From Cellulophaga sp. BC115SP (GTDB taxonomy: Bacteria; Bacteroidota; Bacteroidia; Cytophagales; Spirosomataceae): 64,000 bases of DNA. Position 1 is the first letter of the stretch, and every line of letters begins with the position of its first letter. The stretch lies in contig NZ_JAAALB010000020.1 in NCBI RefSeq assembly GCF_009905545.1, positions 1 to 64,000 on the forward strand. Reading direction: 5' to 3'. Positions 1-9,442 of this stretch are shown in pieces. A program made the position numbers and the translations under genes. The notes under the pieces are model-generated. The model saw only the letters and a program-made list of their open reading frames with translations, had not been told where the DNA came from and did not search any database.

Positions 1-85
1 GATTTGAAGATTTGAAGATTTGAAGATTTGAAGATTTGAAGATTTGAAGATTTGAAGATTTGAAGATTTGAAGATTTGAAGATTT
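1..85. repeat. Tandem array of the octamer GATTTGAA
   Basis: Ten perfect copies of the 8-bp unit GATTTGAA plus a partial copy run from the window edge to about position 85, so the array may extend upstream. The unit is not a multiple of three. The rest of the 1-407 stretch holds a perfect stem-loop at 203-242 and a degenerate region of reverse-complement units at 340-398. I see no gene in it. Confidence 0.9.
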
Positions 86-202
86 TTTAAAAGAGATAAA
101 TAGCAAGTTAGTTAAATAAAGTTAGTTTTCAGGTAAGCTTTTAGTTTTATAAAAATGAGTCATCCCGAATTTTAATATTGGGGTTTGGCTCTAAGTTTTT
201 AT

Positions 203-242
203 AACAAAAGCGGTCGGAAAGTAATTTCCGACCGCTTTTGTT
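203..242 (-). terminator. 18-bp perfect stem-loop, probable terminator of the first RND operon
   Basis: Positions 203-220 and 225-242 are perfect reverse complements with a 4-nt GTAA loop. The GC-rich core (CGGTCGGAAA) is flanked by AACAAAA/TTTTGTT, so it could work in either direction. It lies about 165 nt past the stop codon of the RND pump gene on the minus strand, which makes it the likely end of that transcript. Confidence 0.6.
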
Positions 243-339
243 GATGTTATTATGCTAGAACAAAAATTTTAACACCATCATTCATTCAATCATTAAATTT
301 TGGAAGACTCTTGTTTATGAACTAAAGTATAGGAAGCTT

Positions 340-398
340 GTACATTTTCAAATCTTCAAATTACCTAATTTTCAAATCACCAAATCCCCAATCTTCAA
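340..398. repeat. Degenerate octamer/heptamer repeat, reverse complement of the edge array
   Basis: The segment is a run of TTCAAATC-like words (TTCAAATC, CTTCAAAT, ACCAAATC, CCCAATC, TTCAAATT) spaced 7-8 bp apart. This is the reverse-complement sense of the GATTTGAA array at 1-85. It ends within 10 bp of the stop codon of the RND pump gene. It looks like an older, decayed relative of the perfect array. Confidence 0.6.
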
Positions 399-407
399 AT
401 TGAAAAA

Positions 408-3400
408 CTACGCTTTTGTGTGTTTTTTGCGGTTAGCGATTTTTTCGATAACTACGAATAAAACAGGCACAATGAAGATTGCTAAGGACGTTGCTGATAG
501 CATACCTCCAAATACGGTCCAACCAATGGTTTTACGAGATTCGGCTGCAGCACCACTTGCAAATGCTAATGGTAAAACCCCTAGGATAAAGGCTAGCGAC
601 GTCATAATAATTGGTCGCAAACGTAGTTGAACAGCCTCTAAAGTTGCAGAAATAAGCTCCATACCGTGGTCTACACGTTCTTTAGCAAATTCTACAATCA
701 AAATGGCGTTTTTAGCTGCGAGACCAATCAAGGTAATCAAACCAATTTGTGCATAGATATTGTTTGAAAGGTTTGGTAAAAGGGTCAATGTCAAAATTGA
801 ACCAAAAGCCCCAACTGGTACCGCAAAGAGTACTGAGAATGGAATAGACCAACTTTCATACAAGGCTGCCAAGAATAGGAATACGAATATAATCGAAATC
901 GCAAAAATCAAAACTGTACTATCTCCTGCCTTAATTTCTTCACGGCTCATACCAGAGAATTCATACGAATAACCTACCGGTAATGTTCTTGCTGCAACTT
1001 CTTCCAAAGCTTTGATAGCTTGTCCACTACTAAAACCTGGTTTTGGAGTACCATTAATTTCAATAGCACGATACACGTTATAGTGCGAAATCAATGCGGC
1101 ATTTTCGATAACTTTAGCATTGACCAAAGTTTTCAAAGGCACCATATTACCAGCTGAGTTACGAACATAATACTGCTGGATTTTGTCCAAAGAAGAACGG
1201 AAACTACTATCTGCTTGTACCATTACACGGAAGTTACGACCATATAAGGTAAAATCGTTTACATACGAACTACCCAATAGCGTAGAAAGTGTACCAAAAA
1301 TATCGTTGATATTGACACCTTGCTTTTTGGCTTGGTCACGGTTTACATCTATCTGATAACCAGGCGTTCTGGCACTAAAGAAAGTATATGCCATACCAAT
1401 TTCTGGGCGTTTGTTAAGTTCTGCTAAGAAAGTACGAGCTACTTTTTCAAACTGCTGAATATTGTCTGGACTAGTTGTTTGTTGTAATTCAAAAGTAAAA
1501 CCAGCCGTTTGACCCAAACCTGGAATAGCAGGAGGGGCGATAGGTAATACACGAGCCTCTTTGATGTCAGAAGTGATTTTTTTGATATTATCAATTACAC
1601 TTTGTACATGGTGTTCTTTTCCTTTACGATCCGACCAAGGTTTTAGGTTTACGAAGAAAGTACCTACGTTTGATTTGTTTGAGAAACTCACGACGTTCAA
1701 ACCAGCAATACCACCCACAACACGCACTTCAGGAATACGCTCCAAACGACTCATGATGTTTTGGAACATCTCTACGTTACGAGCCGTTGAAGTTGCTTCT
1801 GGCATTTCGTATGTTACATACATACGTCCTTCATCTTCTGTAGGAATAAAACCTGTTGGTTTATTTTTGAACAAGAAGAAAAGACCAACAAATAAACATG
1901 CCATCATAACCAATACCAACGGAGTAGCTTTTATCCATTTGGCAACGCCACGTGTGTAAGCGAATGAGAGTTTTTCGAAACGATTGTTAAACCATTTAAA
2001 AAATCTATCTAACAGACTCTTACGTTCATCTTCGCTAGGAGTTGGTTTAAGCATAATGGTACACAACGCTGGCGTCAATGACAAGGCAACAAATGCCGAA
2101 AGAATCACAGACACTGCAATGGTAATGGCAAATTGTTGATACAAACGTCCTACAATACCTGGCACAAAACTTACAGGAACGAATACCGCCGCCAAAATTA
2201 AGGCAATAGCGATTACTGGACCTGAAATTTCTTTCATAGCTTTTTGTGTCGCTTCTTTTGGAGTCAATCCATGCTCGTCCATATTGTGCTGAACGGCCTC
2301 AACTACCACAATGGCGTCATCCACAACGATACCAATCGCTAATACGAAAGCAAACAAGGTCAAGGTATTTATGGTAAATCCAAAAGGAATAAACAAGATA
2401 AAAGTACCAATCAAAGATACAGGAATTGCTAAGATAGGAATCAACGTAGCTCTCCAACTCTGTAAGAATAAGAACACTACGATAATCACCAAAATCAAGG
2501 CTTCTACCAAAGTATGTACTACCTCTTCGATAGATACTTTTACGACAGAAGCTGATTCTAATGGAACCACATAGTCAAGGTCTTTAGGGAAAGTCTTTTT
2601 CATTTCTGTCAAAGCCTTAGTTACACCTTCATACGTTTCCAAAGTATTTCCTCCTGGCGCTAAGTAAATGATTACAAATGCCGCAGGACGCTTTCCTACG
2701 AAGGCATTTACACCATAGTCAAAACGACCTAATTCTACACGAGCAACATCTTTGAGATACACAATACTTCCAATACTTGGAGAGCTTCTTACAACGATAT
2801 CCTCAAATTGTTCTTTAGTGTTCAAACGGCTGTTTGTCAATACACTATATTCAAATGCTTGATTCTGAGGTTGTGGGTTACCACCAATTACACCAGCTGC
2901 TACTTGTAAGTTTTGTTCAGCCAAAGCTGCCGAAACATCTGATGGAGTCATACGAAGAGCCGCTAATTTTTCTGGATCTAACCAAATACGCATCCCGAAG
3001 TCATCGGCACGGGATACAATATCACCTACACCTTTGATACGTTGGAGGGCATCTTTCAAATAAATATTGGCATAGTTACCAATGAATTTTGCATCATGAG
3101 TCCCATTAGGAGAATAAAGCGCCAAGGCCATCATGATACTTGGGTTACGTTTACGAACCGTCAAGCCCAAACGTTTTACCGCATCTGGAAGAGTTGGCTG
3201 TGCTACTGATACACGGTTTTGTACGTCTAGCGCAGCAATGTTAACGTCAGTACCAATATCGAAAGTTACGTTAATACTACTCTGACCACTACTGGTACTG
3301 TTTGATGACATATAACTCATGCCAGGCGTACCGTTAATTTGGGTTTCGATAGGAGTAGTAGTGGTTTGTTCTACCGTTTGAGCATCTGCCCCCGTGAATA

Positions 3401-3545
3401 TACCCGATACAGTTACGGTAGGAGGGGTAATATCAGGATATTGAGAAACGGGCAGTGTCGCCATGGCAATAGCTCCCACAATTACAATCACGATGGATGT
3501 AACGATGGCAGTTATGGGGCGTTTTATAAAAACATCAGCTATCAT
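408..3545 (-). CDS. RND-type efflux pump, inner-membrane transporter (HAE1/AcrB-like)
   Basis: This 1045-residue protein is the proton-driven inner-membrane pump of a tripartite drug efflux system. It has the full RND plan: an N-terminal membrane helix after MIADVFIKRP, two large periplasmic loops, and transmembrane helix 4 carrying GIVVDDAIVVVEAV near residue 405, whose paired aspartates relay protons in AcrB. The length matches the family (about 1,030-1,050). I chose the ATG at 3545; a TTG 9 nt upstream also opens the frame. It is the last gene of an OMP-MFP-RND operon, 204 nt after the fusion protein. The substrate cannot be read from sequence; hydrophobic drugs or bile-like compounds would be typical of the family. 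Confidence 0.93.
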   Translation of the reverse strand: MIADVFIKRPITAIVTSIVIVIVGAIAMATLPVSQYPDITPPTVTVSGIFTGADAQTVEQTTTTPIETQINGTPGMSYMSSNSTSSGQSSINVTFDIGTDVNIAALDVQNRVSVAQPTLPDAVKRLGLTVRKRNPSIMMALALYSPNGTHDAKFIGNYANIYLKDALQRIKGVGDIVSRADDFGMRIWLDPEKLAALRMTPSDVSAALAEQNLQVAAGVIGGNPQPQNQAFEYSVLTNSRLNTKEQFEDIVVRSSPSIGSIVYLKDVARVELGRFDYGVNAFVGKRPAAFVIIYLAPGGNTLETYEGVTKALTEMKKTFPKDLDYVVPLESASVVKVSIEEVVHTLVEALILVIIVVFLFLQSWRATLIPILAIPVSLIGTFILFIPFGFTINTLTLFAFVLAIGIVVDDAIVVVEAVQHNMDEHGLTPKEATQKAMKEISGPVIAIALILAAVFVPVSFVPGIVGRLYQQFAITIAVSVILSAFVALSLTPALCTIMLKPTPSEDERKSLLDRFFKWFNNRFEKLSFAYTRGVAKWIKATPLVLVMMACLFVGLFFLFKNKPTGFIPTEDEGRMYVTYEMPEATSTARNVEMFQNIMSRLERIPEVRVVGGIAGLNVVSFSNKSNVGTFFVNLKPWSDRKGKEHHVQSVIDNIKKITSDIKEARVLPIAPPAIPGLGQTAGFTFELQQTTSPDNIQQFEKVARTFLAELNKRPEIGMAYTFFSARTPGYQIDVNRDQAKKQGVNINDIFGTLSTLLGSSYVNDFTLYGRNFRVMVQADSSFRSSLDKIQQYYVRNSAGNMVPLKTLVNAKVIENAALISHYNVYRAIEINGTPKPGFSSGQAIKALEEVAARTLPVGYSYEFSGMSREEIKAGDSTVLIFAISIIFVFLFLAALYESWSIPFSVLFAVPVGAFGSILTLTLLPNLSNNIYAQIGLITLIGLAAKNAILIVEFAKERVDHGMELISATLEAVQLRLRPIIMTSLAFILGVLPLAFASGAAAESRKTIGWTVFGGMLSATSLAIFIVPVLFVVIEKIANRKKHTKA

Positions 3546-3749
3546 AAGTAACAAATTTGTTGAATAGCTATTGGTGATTTCAAGAAAAGATAAAACGTCT
3601 TGCTTTCTAGTATTTAACGCTTATAATGAGGTATTTACAAAATACCTTTTCAAGATTTTACAAAAAATGACCAATAGTTAAGATACTTAATAAATATCTA
3701 AGAATAAGTTAGATGAGTTGTGCCGAAACTCCACTCATCAATGGAATTA

Positions 3750-4883
3750 CTATTTTTTCGCAGGAGCTGCTGGCGCTGGGGCTTCGGTAGTATAAACCGA
3801 ACCCTCACGCAAGTTTTGAATACCCTCTACGATGATTTTGTCGCCCGATGTCAAACCTTTTTTCACAATGACTTTTTTGCCAATCGCTGTTCCGAGTTCT
3901 ACACGACGTTGGGTTACTTTACTACTATCTCCTGGTACATACACAAAAAACTCTCCCAACTGCTCAGAAATAGCTTTGTAAGGAATGACCACTGCCGAAT
4001 TACTTTTAGTCAAAACACGTACAGTTCCTGTCATACCAGCACGTAGGATATTTTGAGGGTTTGGAAAAATCAAACGAGTTTTGATAGTACCTGTCTGCGA
4101 GTCAACTGCACGGTCAAGTAAGGCGATTTTTCCATTATATGGATATTTTTCACCATCAAATGCTAAAGTAAAAGTTGAGTCAGAGGCAGAAGTTTTTTGT
4201 TGAAGCATTTTTGAGAATTTGAAAATCTCTTTTTGGTCAACATTAAAATCAACTGCTAGTTGACGGTCGGTAGATACAGTGTTTAAGATAGTTTGCCCTG
4301 CTGTTACGGCCGTACCTTTTTTCACTAACGAGATACCAATTGTTCCGTCGAATGGCGCAAAAATTTTGGTATATCTCACATTAGTTTGAACACTACGGAT
4401 ATTAGCTTTTGATGCATCTACTTGTCTTTGAGCTGCTTCCAAAGCGGCATCAGCATTATCGACTAGTTGTTTGGCTACGGCATCGTTTTTGGCTAACTCA
4501 TGATAACGGTTGGCATCTTTTTGAGCTTTTCCTAAATTGGCCTCTTGCACTTTTAGATTAGCTACTGCTTGGTCGTAGTTTGCTTCAAATAATTGGGTAT
4601 CAATGGTATAAAGTAATTGTCCTTTTCTTACACGAGCACCATCAGCAAAGTGAACACCTGAGATATAACCACTTACTTGTGGGCGAAGCTCCACCATGTC
4701 AAGGGCGTTTACAGTTGCAGGGTATTCATCAAAATAAGCGGCATCAGTACTTTCAACAGCTTCGATACTTACCGATACTGGAGGGGGAGTTAATGCTGCT
4801 GTATCAGTTTTTTTTCCGCCACAAGCACTGAGTAATGCGATACTCACAATTGCAGCAAAAGAGTTAGTTTTATACATGAACAT
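3750..4883 (-). CDS. Periplasmic membrane-fusion lipoprotein of RND efflux system (AcrA-like)
   Basis: This adaptor links the RND pump to the outer-membrane channel. The N-terminus is a lipoprotein signal ending in the lipobox LLSAC followed by GGKK, so it should be lipid-anchored in the periplasm. Then come the split lipoyl/barrel-sandwich domain (for example VELRPQVSGYISGVHFADG), a long alpha-hairpin (about residues 95-165), the second lipoyl half (FAPFDGTIGISLVKKG), and a beta-barrel and membrane-proximal domain. Length is about 377 residues, normal for the family. The ATG at 4883 is used; an ATG at 4877 giving MYKTNSF is equally plausible, and the TTG further upstream is unlikely. It sits between the TolC and RND genes of the same operon. 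Confidence 0.92.
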   Translation of the reverse strand: MFMYKTNSFAAIVSIALLSACGGKKTDTAALTPPPVSVSIEAVESTDAAYFDEYPATVNALDMVELRPQVSGYISGVHFADGARVRKGQLLYTIDTQLFEANYDQAVANLKVQEANLGKAQKDANRYHELAKNDAVAKQLVDNADAALEAAQRQVDASKANIRSVQTNVRYTKIFAPFDGTIGISLVKKGTAVTAGQTILNTVSTDRQLAVDFNVDQKEIFKFSKMLQQKTSASDSTFTLAFDGEKYPYNGKIALLDRAVDSQTGTIKTRLIFPNPQNILRAGMTGTVRVLTKSNSAVVIPYKAISEQLGEFFVYVPGDSSKVTQRRVELGTAIGKKVIVKKGLTSGDKIIVEGIQNLREGSVYTTEAPAPAAPAKK

Positions 4884-4943
4884 AAGACACAATGTTTATT
4901 GGATAACCGACTTTGGGAATAGTCGATACAAATATTTTAAATG

Positions 4944-6338
4944 CTAGTAATTTAATTGACCAAGGGATTTTTGTACATCTATTTTGCTTGAAAGCAATAG
5001 ATACAAAGTATTGTAGTAATTGATACGAGCCGAACGTAAATCTGTTTCAGCCGTGATTACTTCCAAATACGTTTTGATACCTGAGCGATATTGCATTTGT
5101 ACAAGGTCATATACTTCTTTAGCCAACTCCATATTTTCTTTTTGTGAAAGAAAAACGGTCAAATTACTCTTGTAAGTTGCCAAAGCCTGTTGGTATTCGT
5201 TATTGACCGAGTTTTTAAGATTGACCATATCCAAGTTCAAACGCTTGATTTGCCACTCAGCAGTATTGGTATTAATCTTACGTTTGCCTCCTTGAAAAAT
5301 AGGTAAAGCCAAAGTCAAATTGGCAAAGGAGTTAGGGTAATTTCTAGTATATAAGTCACCAAAACTATTATTCAAAAAGTTGAGGTTATAAGCTCCGTTC
5401 AAGGATACACTAGGAAGATATGCCCATTTACTGTAGTTCAAATCTGCTTCTCTCAAACGTTTAAGGGTTTGCAATTGCTGATACTCGATTCTATTTTGTA
5501 CCTCTACTTTTTGCGTAGTATCAAGGGCAATTTCATTTTCCATCTGAGTTGGCTCATACGTAATCTCCAAAGGCTTGTCGACAGGATACCCCATCAAATA
5601 TTTGAGGGCTTGTAATCTTGCTTTCAACAATTCTTCATTACTTGCCTTGGTTGCCATCGTGTTATTCAAGGTAATGGTAACACGCTTATAGTCAATTTTG
5701 TCGGCTGTACCTGCGTCGTAGTTGCTTTTGGCATCTTTCAAGCTCTTTTTCAAGCGAATAATATCGCCTTCTGCAACACTGATTTGTTGTTTGGTCGAAA
5801 GTACCGCATAAAATGCTTTGGCTACGTTAGCTGCAACAGCAATTTTATTGTTGGTAATACTTTGTGAAGCTTGCTGACGAACATCGTTTTGTGAACGATT
5901 TGCCAATAACAAATCACGGTTAAAAATACTTTGTGTCAGACTAAACTGAGCCGCTGAAGTATTGTCAACACCTAGTTTTACAGGATTGCCTCCGATGATA
6001 CTCGTCTGAACAGCAAAGTTGTGCTGTAAATTGTAATTAAAATTGATTTGTGGATACCAATCAGCGAGTTTGCTTTTAATGGTATTTTCTACAACGCGCT
6101 GGTCTATAACCGACTGTTGAATTAAAGGTTGGTGTTTTAGTGCATATTGAATCACATTATCGAGTGTGGCTTTGTCCAAAGTTGGAGATTCTGCCGCAAG
6201 ATTCTCTGCACTAGTACCCTGAATCGCAGTGGTATTCTGCGTAGTTTGGGAAAATGTTTTGCCTGACCAACCGAGTAAACTCAGTGCTGTAAGAAACAGC
6301 GTCGGCCACAATTTTCCTTTGTGAAGCCTAGTACTCAT
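4944..6338 (-). CDS. TolC-family outer-membrane efflux channel
   Basis: This 464-residue protein has a signal peptide ending near FSQ (about residue 31) and two repeated coiled-coil/beta-strand halves, as in TolC (for example SKLADWYPQINFNYNL in the first half and YQQALATYKSNLTVFL in the second). It forms the trimeric exit duct for the downstream AcrA/AcrB-like pair. It is the first gene of the operon and its stop lies 60 nt before the fusion protein start. No regulator is adjacent. The 266 bp upstream carries only the terminator of the next operon and AT-rich DNA. Confidence 0.9.
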   Translation of the reverse strand: MSTRLHKGKLWPTLFLTALSLLGWSGKTFSQTTQNTTAIQGTSAENLAAESPTLDKATLDNVIQYALKHQPLIQQSVIDQRVVENTIKSKLADWYPQINFNYNLQHNFAVQTSIIGGNPVKLGVDNTSAAQFSLTQSIFNRDLLLANRSQNDVRQQASQSITNNKIAVAANVAKAFYAVLSTKQQISVAEGDIIRLKKSLKDAKSNYDAGTADKIDYKRVTITLNNTMATKASNEELLKARLQALKYLMGYPVDKPLEITYEPTQMENEIALDTTQKVEVQNRIEYQQLQTLKRLREADLNYSKWAYLPSVSLNGAYNLNFLNNSFGDLYTRNYPNSFANLTLALPIFQGGKRKINTNTAEWQIKRLNLDMVNLKNSVNNEYQQALATYKSNLTVFLSQKENMELAKEVYDLVQMQYRSGIKTYLEVITAETDLRSARINYYNTLYLLLSSKIDVQKSLGQLNY

Positions 6339-6557
6339 GAATTTAAGTTTTAGTAATTAATTATTTGTATTGCTGAGGTACAACGTATTTGAACAACGCC
6401 CATCGTTTGGCTTTCGTTCCGATTTTGAAATCGTTTTCGATAAAAAGGTCAATATTGTTGACTATTGTGCTAAAATACCCGATGAATAACCTGAAAGGGT
6501 ATGATAAATAAATGATAGCTGAGTTTAATCATGGATGAATACTTTTTGTAATAAAAA

Positions 6558-6582
6558 AGGAAGAGTGATTATCACTCTTCCT
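6558..6582 (-). terminator. Rho-independent terminator after the dipeptidase gene
   Basis: AGGAAGAGTGAT (6558-6569) and ATCACTCTTCCT (6571-6582) form a perfect 12-bp stem around a single base. On the minus strand it is followed by a run of six T residues. It starts 22 nt after the stop of the VanX-like gene, so it should end the receptor/ABC/dipeptidase transcript. Confidence 0.85.
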
Positions 6583-6604
6583 GCTAAAATCAAGCCAAAT
6601 GTTA

Positions 6605-7294
6605 TTATTCGAAGGTTTTGAAGGGTAAATCCAAGATTTCGTAATTTGTATTACTCTTATAATTAAAATGCCACCATTCCATGGGGTCAACTACAAATCC
6701 ATACTTTTTCATGACATTTTTTAGTAGCTCTCTATTTTGCTTGGCTTCGTCCGAAACCAAAGGGAATTCAGGATGAGAGGCATATACCAAAGCGTCGAAT
6801 GGGGTTGGCATTTTGAGTTCTTTTCCTGTTTTTAAATTTACCAAAGTCAAATCCAACGCAATACCTCTATTGTGCTTACTTCCCGTCCAAGGCAAACCCA
6901 TATACAAGGTATCGGGCAGCATTTCAAACATCTGAACGGTAACCGAATACGGACGGTAAGCATCATAAATTTTTAGAGATAAGCCTTTCAGTTTTAGTTC
7001 TTCCTGAACTTTGGCAAGTGCCTTGGCTACTGGCAAACGAACATACGCTACGGCTTTAGGGTAGAGTTTTTGATAAAAAATATTTTGTGAAGTAGCATAT
7101 TTAATGTCCATTTTGATGTTGGGGACATATTTTTTCAATAACACTAAAGCTTTATTGCTATCTTCTTTAACCGATTTTAGATAGGCTTCTTTGGTATATA
7201 TGACCAATAGCTTTTTAGTATTCTGAGCCTTGATTGAATGAATGGATAACACAAGTAAAGTACTAATAATAAGAGTTTTAAAAAAGATATTCAT
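6605..7294 (-). CDS. D-alanyl-D-alanine dipeptidase (VanX/DdpX-like, peptidase M15D)
   Basis: This predicted zinc peptidase cleaves D-Ala-D-Ala or a related cell-wall dipeptide. From the chosen ATG at 7294 it is 229 residues with a signal peptide (MNIFFKTLIISTLL... to KAQ), so it acts in the periplasm. The M15 zinc motifs are intact: SKHNRGIALD (His141, Asp148) and EWWHF (Glu206, His209). The arginine of YDAYRPY (about 114) matches the VanX catalytic arginine. The frame opens 48 nt earlier, but that start would put 16 residues before the signal peptide. It is the last gene after the ABC ATPase (66-nt gap) and is closed by the terminator. No vanR/S/H/A genes are in view, so vancomycin resistance is not implied; peptidoglycan recycling is likelier. 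Confidence 0.88.
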   Translation of the reverse strand: MNIFFKTLIISTLLVLSIHSIKAQNTKKLLVIYTKEAYLKSVKEDSNKALVLLKKYVPNIKMDIKYATSQNIFYQKLYPKAVAYVRLPVAKALAKVQEELKLKGLSLKIYDAYRPYSVTVQMFEMLPDTLYMGLPWTGSKHNRGIALDLTLVNLKTGKELKMPTPFDALVYASHPEFPLVSDEAKQNRELLKNVMKKYGFVVDPMEWWHFNYKSNTNYEILDLPFKTFE

Positions 7295-7360
7295 GGAATT
7301 TGAGAGTGAAAATAATGTGTAATTTGAATTGAACCAATCCACAAGGATAGCTGACTATCC

Positions 7361-8056
7361 CTAGATGGTTTGCAGATACAACTGCTCCAGTTCATTGGCA
7401 GATATAGAAGAAGCATCAATCACGGATACTAAGTTCCCTTCTTTCATAATACCAATGCGGTGTGCTACTTCTTTCGCTCTAAAAATATCATGCGTCGCCA
7501 TTAAGATAGCGGTACCATTTTGAGACAGTTCTTTAAGTATTTCCGAAAATTCATTGGAAGCCTTTGGGTCAAGTCCGCTGGTAGGTTCGTCGAGTAAAAG
7601 TACCTTGGCTTTTTTAGCAATGGCAATAGCTATGCCTACTTTTTGGCGCATTCCCTTTGAATAGCCTCCCACACGATTATGATGTGCAATAGCTTGTAAA
7701 TCAGCCTTCTGTAATAGATTTTCTAGTTCTTGCTCTGAATAGTTAAATCCTGCTAATGAAGAGAAAAACGCAAGATTTTCTACACCCGAAAGATTAGGGT
7801 ATAACATGACCGTTTCGGGAATATAGGCAAGATGCTTTTTCGTTTCAGTGGGATTTTGTGCGACCACAATGCCATCAATTACGGCATCGCCTGCGCTTGG
7901 TTGGATAAAACCTAAAAAACAATTGATAGTAGTTGTTTTTCCTGCGCCATTTTGCCCTAGTAAGGCAAAGATTTCTCCTGCTTGAATCGTTAAATTGAGT
8001 TTATTGAGAGCGGTATAATCACCGTATTGTTTCGTTAAATTATGAGCTGTAAGCAT
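7361..8056 (-). CDS. ABC transporter ATP-binding protein (ABC-2/NosF type)
   Basis: This 231-residue ATPase drives the two membrane subunits encoded just upstream. It has Walker A GQNGAGKTT (about residue 36), the signature YSKGMRQ, Walker B LLLDEPTSGLD and the switch histidine in ATHD. The ATG at 8056 gives MLTAHNLTKQYGDY; a TTG 6 nt earlier is less likely. The subtype, with a short C-terminus and sitting next to ABC-2 permeases, resembles NosF-like and bacitracin/Na+ exporter ATPases. Cargo is unknown. The position downstream of a TonB siderophore-type receptor suggests a role in metal or siderophore handling. Confidence 0.92.
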   Translation of the reverse strand: MLTAHNLTKQYGDYTALNKLNLTIQAGEIFALLGQNGAGKTTTINCFLGFIQPSAGDAVIDGIVVAQNPTETKKHLAYIPETVMLYPNLSGVENLAFFSSLAGFNYSEQELENLLQKADLQAIAHHNRVGGYSKGMRQKVGIAIAIAKKAKVLLLDEPTSGLDPKASNEFSEILKELSQNGTAILMATHDIFRAKEVAHRIGIMKEGNLVSVIDASSISANELEQLYLQTI

Positions 8057-8074
8057 GGTCAAAAGGGTTGAATA

Positions 8075-9415
8075 TTAGAAAATTAAATTCTTTATGGCTT
8101 TCCAGAAACAAAGCAGTGAAATCAATACCATTGGAAGAATCGTTGAAAACCAGTGAATAATCACTTTGTCATGAAATGAAGCTAGTTTGAATTGTTTCCA
8201 GTTTTCTTGCTTTACGGGTATTTCTGCAAATATTTTCGGATAAAAATACAAGCGCTTTTGCTCATGGAAATTTTCCAAGGCTTTCCAAAAACTCAAATTG
8301 TTTTGAATGTCAGTCAGACTTAATTGGTTGAAAGACAGTTGAGTATTGATGCTCGGAACTACCCAGCCAATGATTTGAACGAGATATTCTCTTTGCTGAA
8401 GTTTTTCTTTGAGTTGCTGAGATGATACCATCGATTCATCATCTGCCATTTGCTGTGCTGCATAATACCACAGCCAACTATAGTCATGCCCTTGTGGATG
8501 TTTGTATTTTCTGAACTGAGGATAATGCTGGTAAAATTTTTCTATCGTAGGTTCTTTGGCTTTATCCCATTTGGAGTGATATGCCTCGCGACTATCCAAG
8601 GTAGTTTTGAAAGCTTCGGGCACGGGATAAATAGCTGCCACAGTAGCATTGACACTGGCAGGGATAATAATGGTCAGCATTACCCATGTGATTAACAAAA
8701 TTAGGGCATTTTGACTTGAGCTCTTTTGCCAAGATACTACTAACCAAGAGATACAAAACCAAAAAGTTACATACAAAATAGCCACCAAGCAAAATGCTAT
8801 GAAAGCGAGGTCGAAAGCAATAGAAAGGTAAAATTTGGCTATTATGAATAAGAGAATAAGTACCAATAATATACTAAAATAGCGGATGCCTATCTTCCAT
8901 AGCAATACTTTTTGAGGATTTTGAGCTTGTGTCAAAAGTAAGCTCCAAGTACCTTCTTCTTTTTCTTCTGAAATTAGATTGAAACAAAAAGCGATGATAA
9001 TCAGGGGAAAGAAATAGAGTAAAACAAAGCTGAAATCCAGATTCCCTAATAACTGATACATGGGATTCATGAGGTCAGTCGTGTATTTTTGTTCCTCCAG
9101 ATTTCGAATCGTAACACTGATGATAGAAGGATTTATATCTCGTTGTCCAATCGATAAACCTGCCAAATTGGGTGTTTGGTTAACCAAGCCAAAACGCAAA
9201 TAGTATAACAATAACCCCATTTCTTTATCAACATTTTGTACATATCTATTAATGTTTTCTTGCTGATAATGTGCTGTCTCTTCAATTATTTGGGTATTTT
9301 TCTGTAAAAATTGTTTTCCAATATTAAGACTTACTAGCCCTGAAATCAACAATAGTAAAAGCCCCAACATTAAGCCTTTCGAGCGTGTAAAGTTCTTGAT
9401 TAATAAAGTTTTCAT
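8075..9415 (-). CDS. ABC-2 type permease, DUF3526-like, subunit 2
   Basis: This 446-residue integral membrane protein has one helix near the N-terminus, a long extracytoplasmic loop (about residues 35-125), a cluster of four to five helices (about 130-265), a second soluble stretch and a final C-terminal helix. That is the layout of the DUF3526/ABC-2 permeases found in pairs in Bacteroidota. The motif ISEEKEEGTWSLLLTQ is the ABC-2 coupling-region signature and matches AKERENGTLKILLTQ in the neighbouring subunit, so the two probably form a heterodimer with the ATPase. Its start is 18 nt past the ATPase start region on the same strand. Confidence 0.85.
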   Translation of the reverse strand: MKTLLIKNFTRSKGLMLGLLLLLISGLVSLNIGKQFLQKNTQIIEETAHYQQENINRYVQNVDKEMGLLLYYLRFGLVNQTPNLAGLSIGQRDINPSIISVTIRNLEEQKYTTDLMNPMYQLLGNLDFSFVLLYFFPLIIIAFCFNLISEEKEEGTWSLLLTQAQNPQKVLLWKIGIRYFSILLVLILLFIIAKFYLSIAFDLAFIAFCLVAILYVTFWFCISWLVVSWQKSSSQNALILLITWVMLTIIIPASVNATVAAIYPVPEAFKTTLDSREAYHSKWDKAKEPTIEKFYQHYPQFRKYKHPQGHDYSWLWYYAAQQMADDESMVSSQQLKEKLQQREYLVQIIGWVVPSINTQLSFNQLSLTDIQNNLSFWKALENFHEQKRLYFYPKIFAEIPVKQENWKQFKLASFHDKVIIHWFSTILPMVLISLLCFWKAIKNLIF

Positions 9416-9442
9416 AAGTTCCTTGCCGTTTCTGTGGTGCTT

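Noticed and set aside
1-85. CRISPR or coding repeat
   Set aside because: An 8-bp pure tandem array has no spacers and shifts frame at each copy, so it is neither CRISPR nor a coding repeat.
400-2574. Several plus-strand open frames across the first RND gene
   Set aside because: They are antisense to a full-length, well-conserved RND gene and have no recognisable protein features.
6605-7294. Vancomycin resistance cassette
   Set aside because: Only a VanX-like dipeptidase is present; no VanA/VanH ligase-dehydrogenase or VanRS genes are nearby, and outer-membrane bacteria use such dipeptidases for wall recycling.
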